The notes: a model not told the origin generated them from the letters alone. Positions 12,389 through 22,068 are shown, numbered from the stretch's first letter. The stretch: 64,000 nucleotides of DNA from Agromyces mariniharenae (GCF_008122505.1 NZ_VSSB01000001.1:1-64000); one strand, 5' to 3'. Numbers and translations: made by a program.

Positions 12389-14929
12389 CTATTCCCGGAT
12401 CGCCGCGCCCGTGCGCTCGCGGGCGACCGCGGCGCCGGCGAGCTTCGCCTCGCTCGCCTCGGCGGCCGTCAGCGTGCGGTCGTCGGCGCGGAACCGCAGC
12501 GCGAACGTGAGGCTCTTCGACCCCTCGGGCACGCCCGTGCCGCGGTAGTCGTCGACGAGGTGCAGCTCCTCGAGGAGCGCACCGGCGCCCTCGCGCACTG
12601 CTCCGGCGACGGTCGAGGCGGGCACGCCCGCGTCCACGAGGAGCGAGAGGTCCTGCGTCGCCGCCGGGTACGTGCCGATCTGCCCGGCCTCGAGCCCCGG
12701 CTCGGTGAGCGCGATGACCGCATCGAGGTCGAGCTCGACGACGGCGACGACGCGCGGCAGGTCGTTCTCCTCCGCGACGGAGGGCAGCAGCTCGCCCGCG
12801 AACCCGACCGGACGGCCGGCCACGCGCAGCTCGGCGGTGCGGCCCGGGTGGAGCGCCTGGTGCGAGCCCTGCGCCACCTCGATCTCGGCGCCGACCGCGA
12901 GCGCCACCTGGCGCACGACGTCGAGCGCGTCGACGATGCCTGCGGGCACCGCCGCCTGGCCGGGCTGCTTCGTCACGACGTCGCCCACGAGGAGCGCGCC
13001 GACGTGCCGCGGCTGCGGCGGGATGCCCGCCTGCAGCGCGTCGAGCTCGGCCTCGGACGGCCGCCGGTCGCCCACGGGCAGTTCGGCACTGCCGTAGGTG
13101 CGCCCCGCCTCGGGGAGGAACACGAGCCCGAGCTCGAACAATGAGACGTCGACGAGGCCGCGCGAGCGGTTGCGCTTGGCCGCGGCGACGAGCCCCGGCA
13201 GCAGCGAGCGCCGCAGGAGCGCGGCCGAGGCGTCGAGCGCGTTCGCGAGCTTCACGGATGCCACGGACGAGCCGTCGGCGCTGCCGAACCGCGCGTTCTC
13301 GTCCTCGGTCGCGAACGGGAACGAGAGCACCTCGGTGGATCCGGCCGCGGCGAGCGCGTCGGCGACCCGGCGCCGGATGCGCTGCGAGCGCGTGAGGCCG
13401 CGTCCGGGCGGGGCGACGGGGAGCACCGACGGGATGCGGTGGTACCCGGCGAGGCGAGCCACCTCCTCGGCGAGGTCGGCCTTGCCGGTGAGGTCGGGAC
13501 GCCACGACGGCGGCACGACGGAGAAGCCCTCGGCGGTGCGCGTGATCGCGCCGCCGATCTCGGCGAGCGCGTCGTGCACCTCCTCGTCGGTGTACTCGAC
13601 GCCGATGAGCTCGGTCACGTACCCGTCGGGCAGCAGGATCGCCTCGCGCTCGGGCGCCTCGTGGATGAGCGAGCCGCCCGCGTCGGCGGTTCCGCCCGCG
13701 AGGTCGGCCATGAGCTGCGCGACGCGCGTCGCCGCCGCAGCGGCGATCTGCGGGTCCACGCCGCGCTCGAACCGCTTGGACGCCTCGCTCGGGAGCTTGT
13801 GGCGGCGCGCGGAGCGGGCGATCGACACCGGGTCGAAGTTCGCGGCCTCGATGAGCACGTTGCGCGTGGCATCCGACATCTCGGTGTCGGCGCCGCCCAT
13901 GACGCCGGCGATGCCGATGGCGCCGCGGTCGTCGGTGATGAGGAGGTCCTCGGGGTCGAGCGTGCGCTCCTTGCCGTCGAGGGTCGTGATCACCTCGCCG
14001 GGGGTCGCGCGACGCACGACGATGCCGCCCTGCAGGCGGTCGAGGTCGTAGCCGTGGATCGGCTGGCCGAGCTCGAGCATGACGTAGTTCGTGATGTCGA
14101 CGAGCACCGAGAGCGACCGGATGCCGGCGAGCTTCAGCCGCGCGACCATCCACGCCGGGGTCGGGCGGGTCGGGTCGACGTCGCGCACGATGCGCGTCGC
14201 GAACACCGACGAGCCGACGCGGCCGCGGATGGGCGCCTCGTCGCGGACCTCGACGGGGAACACGTCGCCCGAGCCGGCTGCGCCGGACACCGTCGCGGGG
14301 CTCGACAGCTCGACCGGGTCGCGGTACCGGGCGCCGGTCGCGTGCGCGTACTCGCGGGCGACGCCGCGGATGGAGAACGCGTAGCCGCGATCGGGCGTGA
14401 CGTTGATCTCGACGGCGGCGTCGTTCAGGCCGAGCAGCTCGATCGCGTCGGTGCCGACGGGCGCGTCGATGCCGATCGTCGACAGGCGCAGGATGCCCTC
14501 GTGGTCGTCGCCGAGGCCGAGCTCGCGCGCCGACGCGATCATGCCGTCGGACACGTGACCGTAGGTCTTGCGCGCGGCGATCGGGAACGGGCCGGGCAGC
14601 ACAGCGCCCGGCAGCGTCACCACGACCTTGTCGCCGACGAAGAAGTTGCGGGCGCCGCACACGATGCCGTGCACCGCGTCGCCGCCGTCGGCCGCCGTCT
14701 CGCCATCGGGCGCGACGCGCACCTGGCACCAGCGGATGGTCTTGCCGTTGGACTGCGGCTCCTCGGTGAACTCGAGGACCTCGCCCACGACGATCGGGCC
14801 CTGGAGCTCGAACGTGTGCACGTCCTCCTCCTCGAGGCCCACCTGCACGAGGGCGGCGTGCACGTCTTCAGGCGTCGAACCCGGCACGAGCTCGACGTAT
14901 TCGGCGAGCCAGCTCAGGGGCACTCGCAT
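12389..14929 (-). CDS. pheT: phenylalanyl-tRNA synthetase beta subunit
   Basis: Editing and tRNA-binding subunit of the alpha2-beta2 enzyme. The 846-residue protein has MRVPLSWLAEYV, a tRNA-binding OB fold (residues about 40-160), B3/B4 editing modules, B5, a catalytic-like core and a C-terminal FDX-ACB anticodon domain (TYPAATQDLSLLVD). It starts 3 nt after the pheS stop and is clearly co-transcribed with it. Confidence 0.97.
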   Translation of the reverse strand: MRVPLSWLAEYVELVPGSTPEDVHAALVQVGLEEEDVHTFELQGPIVVGEVLEFTEEPQSNGKTIRWCQVRVAPDGETAADGGDAVHGIVCGARNFFVGDKVVVTLPGAVLPGPFPIAARKTYGHVSDGMIASARELGLGDDHEGILRLSTIGIDAPVGTDAIELLGLNDAAVEINVTPDRGYAFSIRGVAREYAHATGARYRDPVELSSPATVSGAAGSGDVFPVEVRDEAPIRGRVGSSVFATRIVRDVDPTRPTPAWMVARLKLAGIRSLSVLVDITNYVMLELGQPIHGYDLDRLQGGIVVRRATPGEVITTLDGKERTLDPEDLLITDDRGAIGIAGVMGGADTEMSDATRNVLIEAANFDPVSIARSARRHKLPSEASKRFERGVDPQIAAAAATRVAQLMADLAGGTADAGGSLIHEAPEREAILLPDGYVTELIGVEYTDEEVHDALAEIGGAITRTAEGFSVVPPSWRPDLTGKADLAEEVARLAGYHRIPSVLPVAPPGRGLTRSQRIRRRVADALAAAGSTEVLSFPFATEDENARFGSADGSSVASVKLANALDASAALLRRSLLPGLVAAAKRNRSRGLVDVSLFELGLVFLPEAGRTYGSAELPVGDRRPSEAELDALQAGIPPQPRHVGALLVGDVVTKQPGQAAVPAGIVDALDVVRQVALAVGAEIEVAQGSHQALHPGRTAELRVAGRPVGFAGELLPSVAEENDLPRVVAVVELDLDAVIALTEPGLEAGQIGTYPAATQDLSLLVDAGVPASTVAGAVREGAGALLEELHLVDDYRGTGVPEGSKSLTFALRFRADDRTLTAAEASEAKLAGAAVARERTGAAIRE

Positions 14930-14932
14930 GTC

Positions 14933-15973
14933 TCAGACCACCATTCCGAACTGCTGGGAGAACCGGACGTCTCCCTCGACCATCTCGCGCATGTCCTGCA
15001 CGCCGTTGCGGAGCATGAGCCCGCGCTCGATCCCCATGCCGAACGCGAAGCCCGTGTAGACCTCGGGGTCGATGCCCGCGGCCTTCAGCACGTTGGGGTG
15101 CACCATGCCGCAGCCGCCCCACTCGATCCAGCGCGCGCCGCCCTTGAAGGTCGGGTGCCAGAAGTCGAGCTCGGCGCTCGGCTCGGTGAAGGGGAAGAAG
15201 CTCGGGCGCAGGCGGACCTTGGCCTCATCGCCGAAGATCGACTTCACGAAGTGGTCGAGGGTGCCGCGCAGGTGCGCCATGGTGAGGCCCTTGTCGACCG
15301 CGAGGCCCTCGAACTGCATGAACACGGGCAGGTGCGTGGCGTCGAACTCGTCGGTGCGGTAGACGCGACCGGGTGCGAGCACGTAGATCGGCACCTCGCG
15401 CTCGAGCATCGAGCGCACCTGCACGGGGCTCGTGTGGGTGCGCAGCACGAGGTGCGCCTCGGGCGGGTCGACGAAGAAGGTGTCCTGCATGGCGCGCGCC
15501 GGGTGGTCGGCGTCGAAGTTCAGCGCGTCGAAGTTGAACCACTCGCTCTCGACCTCGGGGCCCTCGGCGATCTCCCAGCCCATGCCGGTGAACACGTCGC
15601 ACACCCGGTCCTGCAGCAGGGCCAGCGGATGCCGCGCCCCGGCCGTGTACCGCGATGGCAGCGCCGTGACGTCCACCGCCTCCGCCTCGAGCTGTGCGGC
15701 CGCCTCGGCCTCGAGGATCTCGGCCTCGCGCACCGCGAACGCCTGGTTCACGCGACCGCGCGCGCCGCCCACCAGCTTGCCGAGGGCGGCCTTCTGGTCG
15801 TTCGGCACGTTGCGGAGCTCGGCGTTGAGCTGCGCGAGGGTCGACTTCTCCCCCGTGTGCTTGGTGCGGACCTGCTTCAGCGCGGCGGAGTCGCCCGCCG
15901 CGGCGATCGCCGCGAGTGCGGCGTCGACGGCCGCCTGGACGGCCTGCTCGGTGATTTCACGGGGCTCGGACAC
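14933..15973 (-). CDS. pheS: phenylalanyl-tRNA synthetase alpha subunit
   Basis: Catalytic class II subunit. The 346-residue protein has an N-terminal coiled-coil tRNA-binding region (residues 1-90), motif 2 (PGRVYRTDEFDATHLPVF) and motif 3 (FAFGMGIERGLML). The GTG at 15973 gives the expected family length. TAGACT on the minus strand lies 8 nt before it, so a near-leaderless transcript is likely; no ribosome site is visible. pheT follows directly. Confidence 0.97.
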   Translation of the reverse strand: MSEPREITEQAVQAAVDAALAAIAAAGDSAALKQVRTKHTGEKSTLAQLNAELRNVPNDQKAALGKLVGGARGRVNQAFAVREAEILEAEAAAQLEAEAVDVTALPSRYTAGARHPLALLQDRVCDVFTGMGWEIAEGPEVESEWFNFDALNFDADHPARAMQDTFFVDPPEAHLVLRTHTSPVQVRSMLEREVPIYVLAPGRVYRTDEFDATHLPVFMQFEGLAVDKGLTMAHLRGTLDHFVKSIFGDEAKVRLRPSFFPFTEPSAELDFWHPTFKGGARWIEWGGCGMVHPNVLKAAGIDPEVYTGFAFGMGIERGLMLRNGVQDMREMVEGDVRFSQQFGMVV

Positions 15974-16086
15974 AAGGAACGAGTCTAGCGGGCGGGCGTG
16001 GTGCGATGAGGCCGCGACGCCCCCCGGCCCGCGTCGTCGCGAGCGCGCGGCGCCGCTCGGGCATCGGGCGACCGCGACGACGTCGA

Positions 16087-17010
16087 TCAGGTGCCGGGTC
16101 CGCGTGCCTCCGCGCGCGCCTCGGTGACGAGCAGCCCCTGCGTCGGGTCCTCGACCGGCTGGGGACCACCGGCCTTGCCGCCGGTGCGGTACCGACGGTC
16201 GCCGCGCCGGGCGAGCCAGCGTGCGAACCACGACAGGCTGAGGTTCATCACGAGGTAGATCAGGAACGTGACGACCCACAGCGGGAAGAGGTAGCGGTTG
16301 CCGAAGAAGCTGCCGAGGTTGTTCATCGTGGTGCGCAGCAGCTCGGGGTAGCCCACGATGAAGCCGAGCGAGGTGTCCTTCAGGAGCACGACGAGCTGGG
16401 CGACGATGATCGGCAGCATCTGCCGGAACGCCTGCGGGAACTCCACGAGCATCTTCGACTGCAGCTGGCGCATGCCGAGGCTGAGGGCCGCCTCCCGCTG
16501 GCCGCGCGGCAGCGCGGCCAGGCCGGCTCGGAGCGCCTCGCCGATGAGTGCGCCGTTGTAGATCGCGAGCGCCGCGACGACGGCCCAGTAGTCGCCCGTC
16601 GCGAACACGAGCAGGATGAAGAGCATCATCAGCAGGACGGGCATGCCGCGGAAGAACTCGATGACGACGGCCGTCGGAATGCGGATCCACGGGTTGCGGG
16701 CGCTGCGCAGGAGCGAGAGCACGACGCCGAGCGCGACCGCGAGCACCGACGCGACGAGCGCGGCGCGCAGCGTGTTCCAGACGCCCTGGCCGATGAAGGT
16801 CCAGACCTCGGGGTCCAGGAAGATGTCCCAGCGCGACTCGTCGAACATGCCCGGCAGGGTGATGCCGCCGGACTCCTTGGGCGCGTTGAGCACGAGGAAC
16901 ATCCAGAGCAGGCCGCCGGCCACGGCCAGCGCCGCGATCACGGACAGTACCCGCGAGAGGGTTCGGGCGCGGGGGCCCGGCGCGTCGAACAGCACGTTCG
17001 CGTTGCTCAT
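16087..17010 (-). CDS. gluD: glutamate ABC transporter permease GluD
   Basis: Second inner-membrane permease of a glutamate or related amino-acid importer. The 307-residue protein has an N-terminal helix (about 20-40), a periplasm-side stretch, then four or five helices with the EAA-type loop EALRAGLAALPRGQREAALSLG. A hydrophilic C-terminal tail follows. The ATG overlaps the gluC stop by ATGA. Order gluA-B-C-D matches Corynebacterium glutamicum. Confidence 0.9.
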   Translation of the reverse strand: MSNANVLFDAPGPRARTLSRVLSVIAALAVAGGLLWMFLVLNAPKESGGITLPGMFDESRWDIFLDPEVWTFIGQGVWNTLRAALVASVLAVALGVVLSLLRSARNPWIRIPTAVVIEFFRGMPVLLMMLFILLVFATGDYWAVVAALAIYNGALIGEALRAGLAALPRGQREAALSLGMRQLQSKMLVEFPQAFRQMLPIIVAQLVVLLKDTSLGFIVGYPELLRTTMNNLGSFFGNRYLFPLWVVTFLIYLVMNLSLSWFARWLARRGDRRYRTGGKAGGPQPVEDPTQGLLVTEARAEARGPGT

Positions 17011-17654
17011 CGCTGCACCACCCACTTCCGCTCGAGTTGGACCGCGAGCAAGCCGAGCGGCACCGTGATGAGGAGGTAGAACGTCGCGACCCCCAGCAGG
17101 ATGGGAATGACCGCGTCGCCGTTGTCGTTGGCCAGCTGCTTGCCGACGGCGAACAGCTCGACGACGAAGAACCCACCGGCGACCGAGGTGTTCTTCGTCA
17201 GGGCGATGAAGACGTTGATGAGCGGCGGGATCGTCATCCGGAAGGCCTGCGGGAAGATGACGAGCGAGACGGTCTGGCGGAATCCGAGGCCGACGCTGCG
17301 CGCGGCCTCGGCCTGTCCGACGGGCACGCCGTTGATGCCCGACCGCAGCGCCTCGGCGACGAACGGCGACGTGTACACCGACAGTGCGATGATCGCCGCG
17401 ACGAGGTAGGGCAGGCGCGACCCGAGGTAGGGCAGCACGAGCGCGCAGAAGATCAGCACGAGGGTCAACGGGGTGTTGCGCACGATCTCGGTGTAGACGG
17501 TCGCCACGAGCCGGAGGGTCGCGACCGGCGAGATGCGCATCGCGGCCACGATCGTGCCGATGACGAGCGCAGCGAGCCCGCTCACGAGCAGCAGCAGGAT
17601 CGTCGTGCCGAACCCGCTCAGGTAGGTCGGCAGGTTGTCGATGACGGCGTCCAC
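17007..17654 (-). CDS. gluC: glutamate ABC transporter permease GluC
   Basis: A 215-residue membrane permease with five predicted helices and the EAA loop EALRSGINGVPVGQAEAARSVG, which docks on the GluA ATPase. Start is GTG, preceded by AAGGGATTCC. It follows gluB by 76 nt and overlaps gluD. HisM/GlnP-type permeases of this length are usual. Confidence 0.9.
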   Translation of the reverse strand: MDAVIDNLPTYLSGFGTTILLLLVSGLAALVIGTIVAAMRISPVATLRLVATVYTEIVRNTPLTLVLIFCALVLPYLGSRLPYLVAAIIALSVYTSPFVAEALRSGINGVPVGQAEAARSVGLGFRQTVSLVIFPQAFRMTIPPLINVFIALTKNTSVAGGFFVVELFAVGKQLANDNGDAVIPILLGVATFYLLITVPLGLLAVQLERKWVVQR

Positions 17655-17730
17655 GGAATCCCTTCGCCCGTGTGGTGCGGATGGACCCGGGCCGGCCGTT
17701 CCGCCCGGCCCGGGTCATCCATCGGTCGGT

Positions 17731-18597
17731 TCAGTAGCGGTCGACGGCAGGCGGGTCGATGAACGGCAGCACCGTGCCGGCCGTCTCGTTCCACGCCTCC
17801 TCGTAGCGGCCGTCTTCATAGGCCGCCTCGAGCACGTCGTTGATCCACATGCGGAACTCGGTGTCCTCGAGCGCGAGGCCGATGCCGTACGGCTCCTCCG
17901 TGAAGGGCTCGCCGACGACCTTGAACTCGCCCTCGTTCTGGGCCGCGAGGCCCGCGAGGATCACGTTGTCGGTCGACACCGCGACGACCTGGCCGCTGCG
18001 CAGCGGCTCGAGGCAGTTGGTGTACGTGTCGGTGAGCACCGGCTGCGCGCCGATCTCGGCGAGCTTCGCAGCGGGCGTCGAGCCCGTGACCGAGCAGACC
18101 GGCTGGCCCACGAGGTCCTCTTCGCTCTCGATGTCCTCGTTGTCGGCGAGCACGAGGATCGACTGGCCGGCCATGTAGTACGGACCGGCGAAGGAGACGA
18201 CTTCCTTGCGCTTGTCGTTGATCGTGTACGTCGCGATGACGATGTCGACCTGGCCGTTCTGGATGAACGGCTCGCGGTTCGCGGACACGGTCTCGACCCA
18301 CTCGATGTTGTCCTCGGAGATGCCGAGCTCGGACGCGATGATCTTGCCCATCTCGACGTCGAAGCCCTCGGGCTCGCCCGACGGGCCGACGAGGCCGAAC
18401 AGCGGCTGGTCGAACTTCGTGCCGATGGTGATCGAGCCCGCCTCGGAGAGGTCGGCCATCGTCGTGCCGGCTTCGAAGGTGGGAGCCGCCTCGGGCGTCT
18501 CCTCGGCCTCGCCGCCGCCACCGCCACCGGCGCAGCCCGCGAGCGCGAGGGCCGTCGCGGCGCCCGCCGCGACGAGTGCGAATCTCATCCGTTTCAT
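17731..18597 (-). CDS. gluB: glutamate-binding lipoprotein GluB
   Basis: Substrate-binding component exported and lipid-anchored outside the membrane. The 288-residue protein has a lipobox LALAGC (Cys near 21), a Gly-rich linker, then a class-III solute-binding fold with GTKFDQPLFG, GFDVEMGKIIA and a disulfide-type pair in QPVCSVTGST and YTNCLEP. The ATG at 18597 gives a proper signal peptide (MKRMRFALVAAG). Confidence 0.92.
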   Translation of the reverse strand: MKRMRFALVAAGAATALALAGCAGGGGGGEAEETPEAAPTFEAGTTMADLSEAGSITIGTKFDQPLFGLVGPSGEPEGFDVEMGKIIASELGISEDNIEWVETVSANREPFIQNGQVDIVIATYTINDKRKEVVSFAGPYYMAGQSILVLADNEDIESEEDLVGQPVCSVTGSTPAAKLAEIGAQPVLTDTYTNCLEPLRSGQVVAVSTDNVILAGLAAQNEGEFKVVGEPFTEEPYGIGLALEDTEFRMWINDVLEAAYEDGRYEEAWNETAGTVLPFIDPPAVDRY

Positions 18598-18653
18598 GTG
18601 TCTGCCTCTTCTCGTGTGGTGTTCCCTCGCCGCTCGTGGCAGCGCAGGCTTTC

Positions 18654-19442
18654 TCAGTGCTCGAGGATCTTCGAGAGGAAGTCCTTCGCGCGATCGGACT
18701 CGGGGTTGTCGAAGAACTGCGCCGGCGGCGCCTCCTCGACGATGCGGCCGTCGGCCATGAACATCACGCGGTCGGCCGCGCGACGCGCGAACCCCATCTC
18801 GTGCGTCACGACGATCATCGTCATGCCCTGCTCGGCGAGGCCGACCATGACGTCGAGGACCTCGTTGATCATCTCGGGGTCGAGCGCGCTCGTGGGCTCG
18901 TCCATCAGGATGAGCTTGGGGTTCATGGCGAGCGAGCGCGCGATCGCGACGCGCTGCTGCTGCCCGCCCGAGAGCTGCGCGGGCAGCTTCTTCGCCTGGT
19001 TGGCGACGCCGACGCGCTCGAGGAGCTCCATCGCCTTCGCGTCGGCGTCCTTGCGCGACATCCGCTTCACCCGGGTCGGCGCGAGCGTTACGTTCTCGAG
19101 CACCGTCTTGTGGGCGAAGAGGTTGAACGACTGGAACACCATGCCGACGTCGGCGCGAAGCTTCGCGAGCGCCGCGCCCTCCTCGGGCAGCTGCTCGCCG
19201 TCGATGGTGATCGTGCCGGAGTCGATGGTCTCGAGGCGGTTGATCGCGCGGCACAGGGTCGACTTGCCGGAGCCGCTGGGGCCGATGACCACGACCACCT
19301 CGCCGCGGTTCACGACCGAGTTGATGTCGTTCAGCACGTGCAGATCGCCGAAGTGCTTCTCGACGTGGTCGATGACGACGAGGGGTTCGCCGCGGCGCAC
19401 CGAGATGTTCGACGTCGCGGGCGCCTGCTGGGTTGGCTCCAT
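18654..19442 (-). CDS. gluA: glutamate ABC transporter ATPase GluA
   Basis: ATP-binding subunit, 262 residues, with Walker [10 protein letters not shown], signature [16 protein letters not shown], Walker [15 protein letters not shown] and the H-loop VTHEMGFA. The ATG at 19442 is preferred to an upstream TTG. TAATTT lies exactly 7 nt before this ATG, so a leaderless gluA mRNA is likely. It is the promoter-proximal gene of gluABCD. Confidence 0.93.
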   Translation of the reverse strand: MEPTQQAPATSNISVRRGEPLVVIDHVEKHFGDLHVLNDINSVVNRGEVVVVIGPSGSGKSTLCRAINRLETIDSGTITIDGEQLPEEGAALAKLRADVGMVFQSFNLFAHKTVLENVTLAPTRVKRMSRKDADAKAMELLERVGVANQAKKLPAQLSGGQQQRVAIARSLAMNPKLILMDEPTSALDPEMINEVLDVMVGLAEQGMTMIVVTHEMGFARRAADRVMFMADGRIVEEAPPAQFFDNPESDRAKDFLSKILEH

Positions 19443-19500
19443 ACCCCCCAAATTAGGGCGCGCAGGCCTGCCGCCACAAAGGCACGCGGCCGGTGGTTAC

Positions 19501-20313
19501 CTATTCGTGACCCACGCTGCGCTGCGCGAAGGCGCTCTCGTACAGGCACACGGATGCCGCGGTCGCGAGGTTCATCGATTCGGCGTGTCCGTAGATGGGC
19601 ACCGTCACCACGCGGTCGGCGAGCGCGAGCTGCTCGTCGGGGAGCCCGTGCGCCTCGTTGCCGAACAGCCACGCCGTCGGCCGCTCGAGCACGCCCTCGG
19701 TGCGGGCGGAGAGCAGGTCGTCGCCCTTCACGTCGGCGGCGAGGACCGTGAGCCCCGCGGCGCGGGCGCGCTCGAGCACGTCTTCCAGGTGGCCGCCCAC
19801 GGCGACCGGGAGGTGGAAGATCGATCCCGTCGAGCTGCGCACGACCTTCGGGTTGTACAGGTCCACGGTGCGCCCGGTGAACACCACGGCGTCGGCGCCC
19901 GCGGCATCCGCTGCCCTGACGATGGTGCCCGCGTTGCCGGGGTCGCGCACCTCCTCGAGGATGGCGATGAGGCGCGGCCCCGCCGCGAACACGTCCTTCA
20001 CGGCGGTCGGGAACTGGTGGCAGACGGCGACGAAACCTTGCGGCGTGACGGTGTCGGCCATCGCGTCGAGGACCTCCTCGGTCACGAACTCGACGTCGAC
20101 GCCCGCGTCGACGGCCGTCTGCGCGATGTCGGTGTATCGCTCGAGCGCCGTGGGCGTGGCGTAGAGCTCGACCACGAGCTGCGGCCGGAAGGTGAGCGCC
20201 TCGGCGACGGCCTGCGGCCCCTCGAGCAGGAACAGCCCGCTCTCGATGCGAGCCGGCTTCTTCGCGAGCTTCGCGACGGCGCGGACGCGCGGCGACCTCG
20301 GGTTCTCGAGCAT
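19501..20313 (-). CDS. TrmH/SpoU-family RNA 2'-O-methyltransferase
   Basis: SAM-dependent methylation of rRNA or tRNA ribose. The 270-residue protein has an N-terminal substrate-binding domain (residues 1-100) and the SPOUT core with motif 1 RDPGNAGTIVRAADAAGAD, motif 2 LFGNEAHGLP and motif 3 PIYGHAESMNLATAASVCLYE, all intact. It resembles the TsnR/RlmB-like protein often found between rplT and pheST. TAGACT lies 6 nt before the ATG, a leaderless arrangement. Confidence 0.9.
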   Translation of the reverse strand: MLENPRSPRVRAVAKLAKKPARIESGLFLLEGPQAVAEALTFRPQLVVELYATPTALERYTDIAQTAVDAGVDVEFVTEEVLDAMADTVTPQGFVAVCHQFPTAVKDVFAAGPRLIAILEEVRDPGNAGTIVRAADAAGADAVVFTGRTVDLYNPKVVRSSTGSIFHLPVAVGGHLEDVLERARAAGLTVLAADVKGDDLLSARTEGVLERPTAWLFGNEAHGLPDEQLALADRVVTVPIYGHAESMNLATAASVCLYESAFAQRSVGHE

Positions 20314-20355
20314 GGAGCCAGTCTAGGGACGACGGATGCCGCGGCGGACATGCGA

Positions 20356-20393
20356 AACGGCCCGGCACCCCGCGGATCGGGTGCCGGGCCGTT
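20356..20393 (-). terminator. terminator of the infC-rpmI-rplT operon
   Basis: A perfect 15-bp stem (20356-20370 with 20379-20393) with an 8-nt loop, about 130 nt past the rplT stop and just beyond a 56-bp repeat array. It could work in both directions, but only the rplT side has a gene ending here. Confidence 0.75.
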
Positions 20394-20408
20394 GGGCCGA
20401 AGCAGTGG

Positions 20409-20554
20409 CTACGCCGCGGTCTTCGGGGCCGAGGTGTCGGCCCCGAAGAACGCTGCGGGCCTGGCTACGCCGCGGTCTTCGGGGCCGAGGTGTCGGCGCT
20501 GAAGAACGCTGCGGGCCTGGCTACGCCGCGGTCTTCGGGGCCGAGGTGTCGGCC
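20409..20554 (-). repeat. 56-bp tandem duplication of the rplT 3' end
   Basis: The last 34 bp of rplT, including its stop codon (20521-20554), are repeated twice downstream, at 20465 and 20409, with an exact 56-bp period made of the 34-bp coding tail plus a 22-bp spacer. The most distal copy forms a perfect 12-bp hairpin (20421-20432 with 20437-20448); the middle copy has the same hairpin with two mismatches. Confidence 0.9.
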
Positions 20555-20907
20555 GGGAGGGCCTGCTTGGCGCTCTCGACGAGGGCCGCGAAGGTCGCGG
20601 GCTCGTTCACGGCGAGCTCGGCGAGGATGCGGCGGTCGACCTCGATGCCCGCGAGGCCGAGGCCCTGGATGAAGCGGTTGTAGGTGAGGCCGTTCTGACG
20701 CGAGGCCGCGTTGATCCGCTGGATCCAGAGGCGACGGAAGTCGCCCTTCTTCTTGCGGCGGTCGTTGTAGGAGTAGACGAGCGAGTGGGTGACCTGCTCC
20801 TTCGCCTTGCGGTAGAGGCGCGACCGCTGACCGCGGTAGCCCTCGGCGCGCTCCAGGATGACCCGACGCTTCTTGTGGGCGTTGACCGCCCTCTTCACTC
20901 TTGCCAT
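20521..20907 (-). CDS. rplT: 50S ribosomal protein L20
   Basis: Binds 23S rRNA early in 50S assembly. The 128-residue protein begins [19 protein letters not shown] and has the conserved [21 protein letters not shown] core. The last 10 or so residues ([11 protein letters not shown]) are a variable tail whose DNA is duplicated in tandem past the stop. It follows rpmI by 31 nt in the classical infC-rpmI-rplT order. Confidence 0.98.
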   Translation of the reverse strand: MARVKRAVNAHKKRRVILERAEGYRGQRSRLYRKAKEQVTHSLVYSYNDRRKKKGDFRRLWIQRINAASRQNGLTYNRFIQGLGLAGIEVDRRILAELAVNEPATFAALVESAKQALPADTSAPKTAA

Positions 20908-20938
20908 TGCTCTGTTTCTTCCTTACGGGTCTCGCGGC

Positions 20939-21133
20939 TCAGCGGCCGAGAAGCTTCTTGACGACCTTGGTGTCGGGGGCCGACAGGACCTTGTCCGCGT
21001 TGAGGCGGCGGGTGCGCACCGAGGACTTGCCCTCGAGGTTGTGGCGCATGCCGGCCTGCTGCTTCTTGAGCTTCCCGGTACCGGTGATCTTGAAGCGCTT
21101 CTTGGACCCGGAGTGGGTCTTCTGCTTCGGCAT
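20939..21133 (-). CDS. rpmI: 50S ribosomal protein L35
   Basis: A small basic 64-residue protein ([20 protein letters not shown]), full length for the family. It lies between infC (49 nt upstream) and rplT. A GGAGAAA ribosome site precedes its ATG. Confidence 0.98.
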   Translation of the reverse strand: MPKQKTHSGSKKRFKITGTGKLKKQQAGMRHNLEGKSSVRTRRLNADKVLSAPDTKVVKKLLGR

Positions 21134-21182
21134 CTCGTGTTTCTCCTTGGTTCTGCCGCCACCGGAGTGGCGGACGGGGGTG

Positions 21183-21809
21183 CTAGGCCTGGTCCTCGGT
21201 GGACTCGGCCGCCTGCGTCTCGGGCTCGCCCGCGGCATCCGCCGCCGGCCGCGCCTTCGCCGCAGCACGCTGTGCATTCGCCTCGGCCTTGGCCTCGGAC
21301 TTGTTCTTCAGAGGAGCGATGACCATGACCATGTTGCGGCCGTCGATCGTGGGGTTGTGCTCGACCGTGCCGAACTCCACCACGTCTTCCGCGAAGCGCT
21401 GCAGGAGGCGGACGCCCATCTCGGGACGCGACTGCTCGCGGCCCCGGAACAGGATCATCGCCTTGACCTTGTCGCCGGCCTTCAGGAAGCCGACGGCGCG
21501 CTTCATCTTGGTCTCGTAGTCGTGCTTGTCGATCTTGAGGCGGAACCGGACCTCCTTGAGGACGGTGTTCGCCTGGTTGCGCCGCGCTTCCTTCGCCTTC
21601 TGCGCAGCCTCGTACTTGTACTTGCCGTAGTCCATGATCTTGACGACCGGCGGACGCGAGTTGGGTGCGACCTCGACGAGGTCGAGGTCGGCCTCCTGCG
21701 CGAGCCGCAGGGCCACCTCGATCTTCACGACGCCGACCTGCTCTCCGCCGGGTCCCACGAGGCGGACCTCGGGAACGCGGATACGGTCATTGGTACGCGG
21801 ATCGCTGAT
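21183..21809 (-). CDS. infC: translation initiation factor IF-3, AUC start codon
   Basis: Binds 30S and rejects non-canonical start codons. The conserved N-terminus ([19 protein letters not shown]) is preceded in frame by a TAG stop five codons upstream (21822-21824). The first canonical start lies 17 codons inside the conserved region. ATC at 21807-21809 has a GGAG ribosome site 7 nt upstream, so it is the best start. A rare start lets IF-3 limit its own synthesis, as in E. coli (AUU). The 208-residue protein ends in an Ala/Glu/Lys-rich tail. Confidence 0.95.
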   Translation of the reverse strand: MSDPRTNDRIRVPEVRLVGPGGEQVGVVKIEVALRLAQEADLDLVEVAPNSRPPVVKIMDYGKYKYEAAQKAKEARRNQANTVLKEVRFRLKIDKHDYETKMKRAVGFLKAGDKVKAMILFRGREQSRPEMGVRLLQRFAEDVVEFGTVEHNPTIDGRNMVMVIAPLKNKSEAKAEANAQRAAAKARPAADAAGEPETQAAESTEDQA

Positions 21810-22061
21810 GCGTGTTCTCCTCTACTCAAGCTGTGCTCGAACGGGAGGCGGATGCCGCCCGTCGACGAGAGCGGAAGATCCACGCAGGCTCGCATGGAAT
21901 CACACCGTGCGGCACTACGGCACCCTGTCTACTTCCCTGCCTGAGCCGGAGGCTCGGTGGCGTGGAAGCGGAGTGCAATCGACCCGGTAACCTTGATGAA
22001 GCGGTATGCGCGGGTGGGAGAATCTCCACTTTCGTACCGGGGACTGGCCCCGGGCCCGCAG

Positions 22062-22068
22062 TAGTCTA
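22062..22068. promoter_or_regulatory. shared -10 region, infC and the DUF1844 gene
   Basis: TAGTCT (plus, 22062-22067) and TAGACT (minus, 22063-22068) overlap in one heptamer. The plus-strand box is 8 nt before the DUF1844 ATG. The minus-strand box would give infC a leader of about 250 nt. Minus-strand -35 candidates (TTGCTC or GTTGCT, 22084-22090) are 15-16 nt away. The interval 21825-22061 holds no convincing gene and is the infC leader. Confidence 0.45.

Noticed and set aside
13439..15988. Long plus-strand frame opposite pheT and pheS
   Set aside because: Antisense shadow; translation is low-complexity and the opposite strand encodes both synthetase subunits in full.
21825..22061. Small ORFs in the infC leader
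   Set aside because: Several short frames exist on both strands, but none has a ribosome site or recognisable composition; the region is better read as the infC 5' leader.
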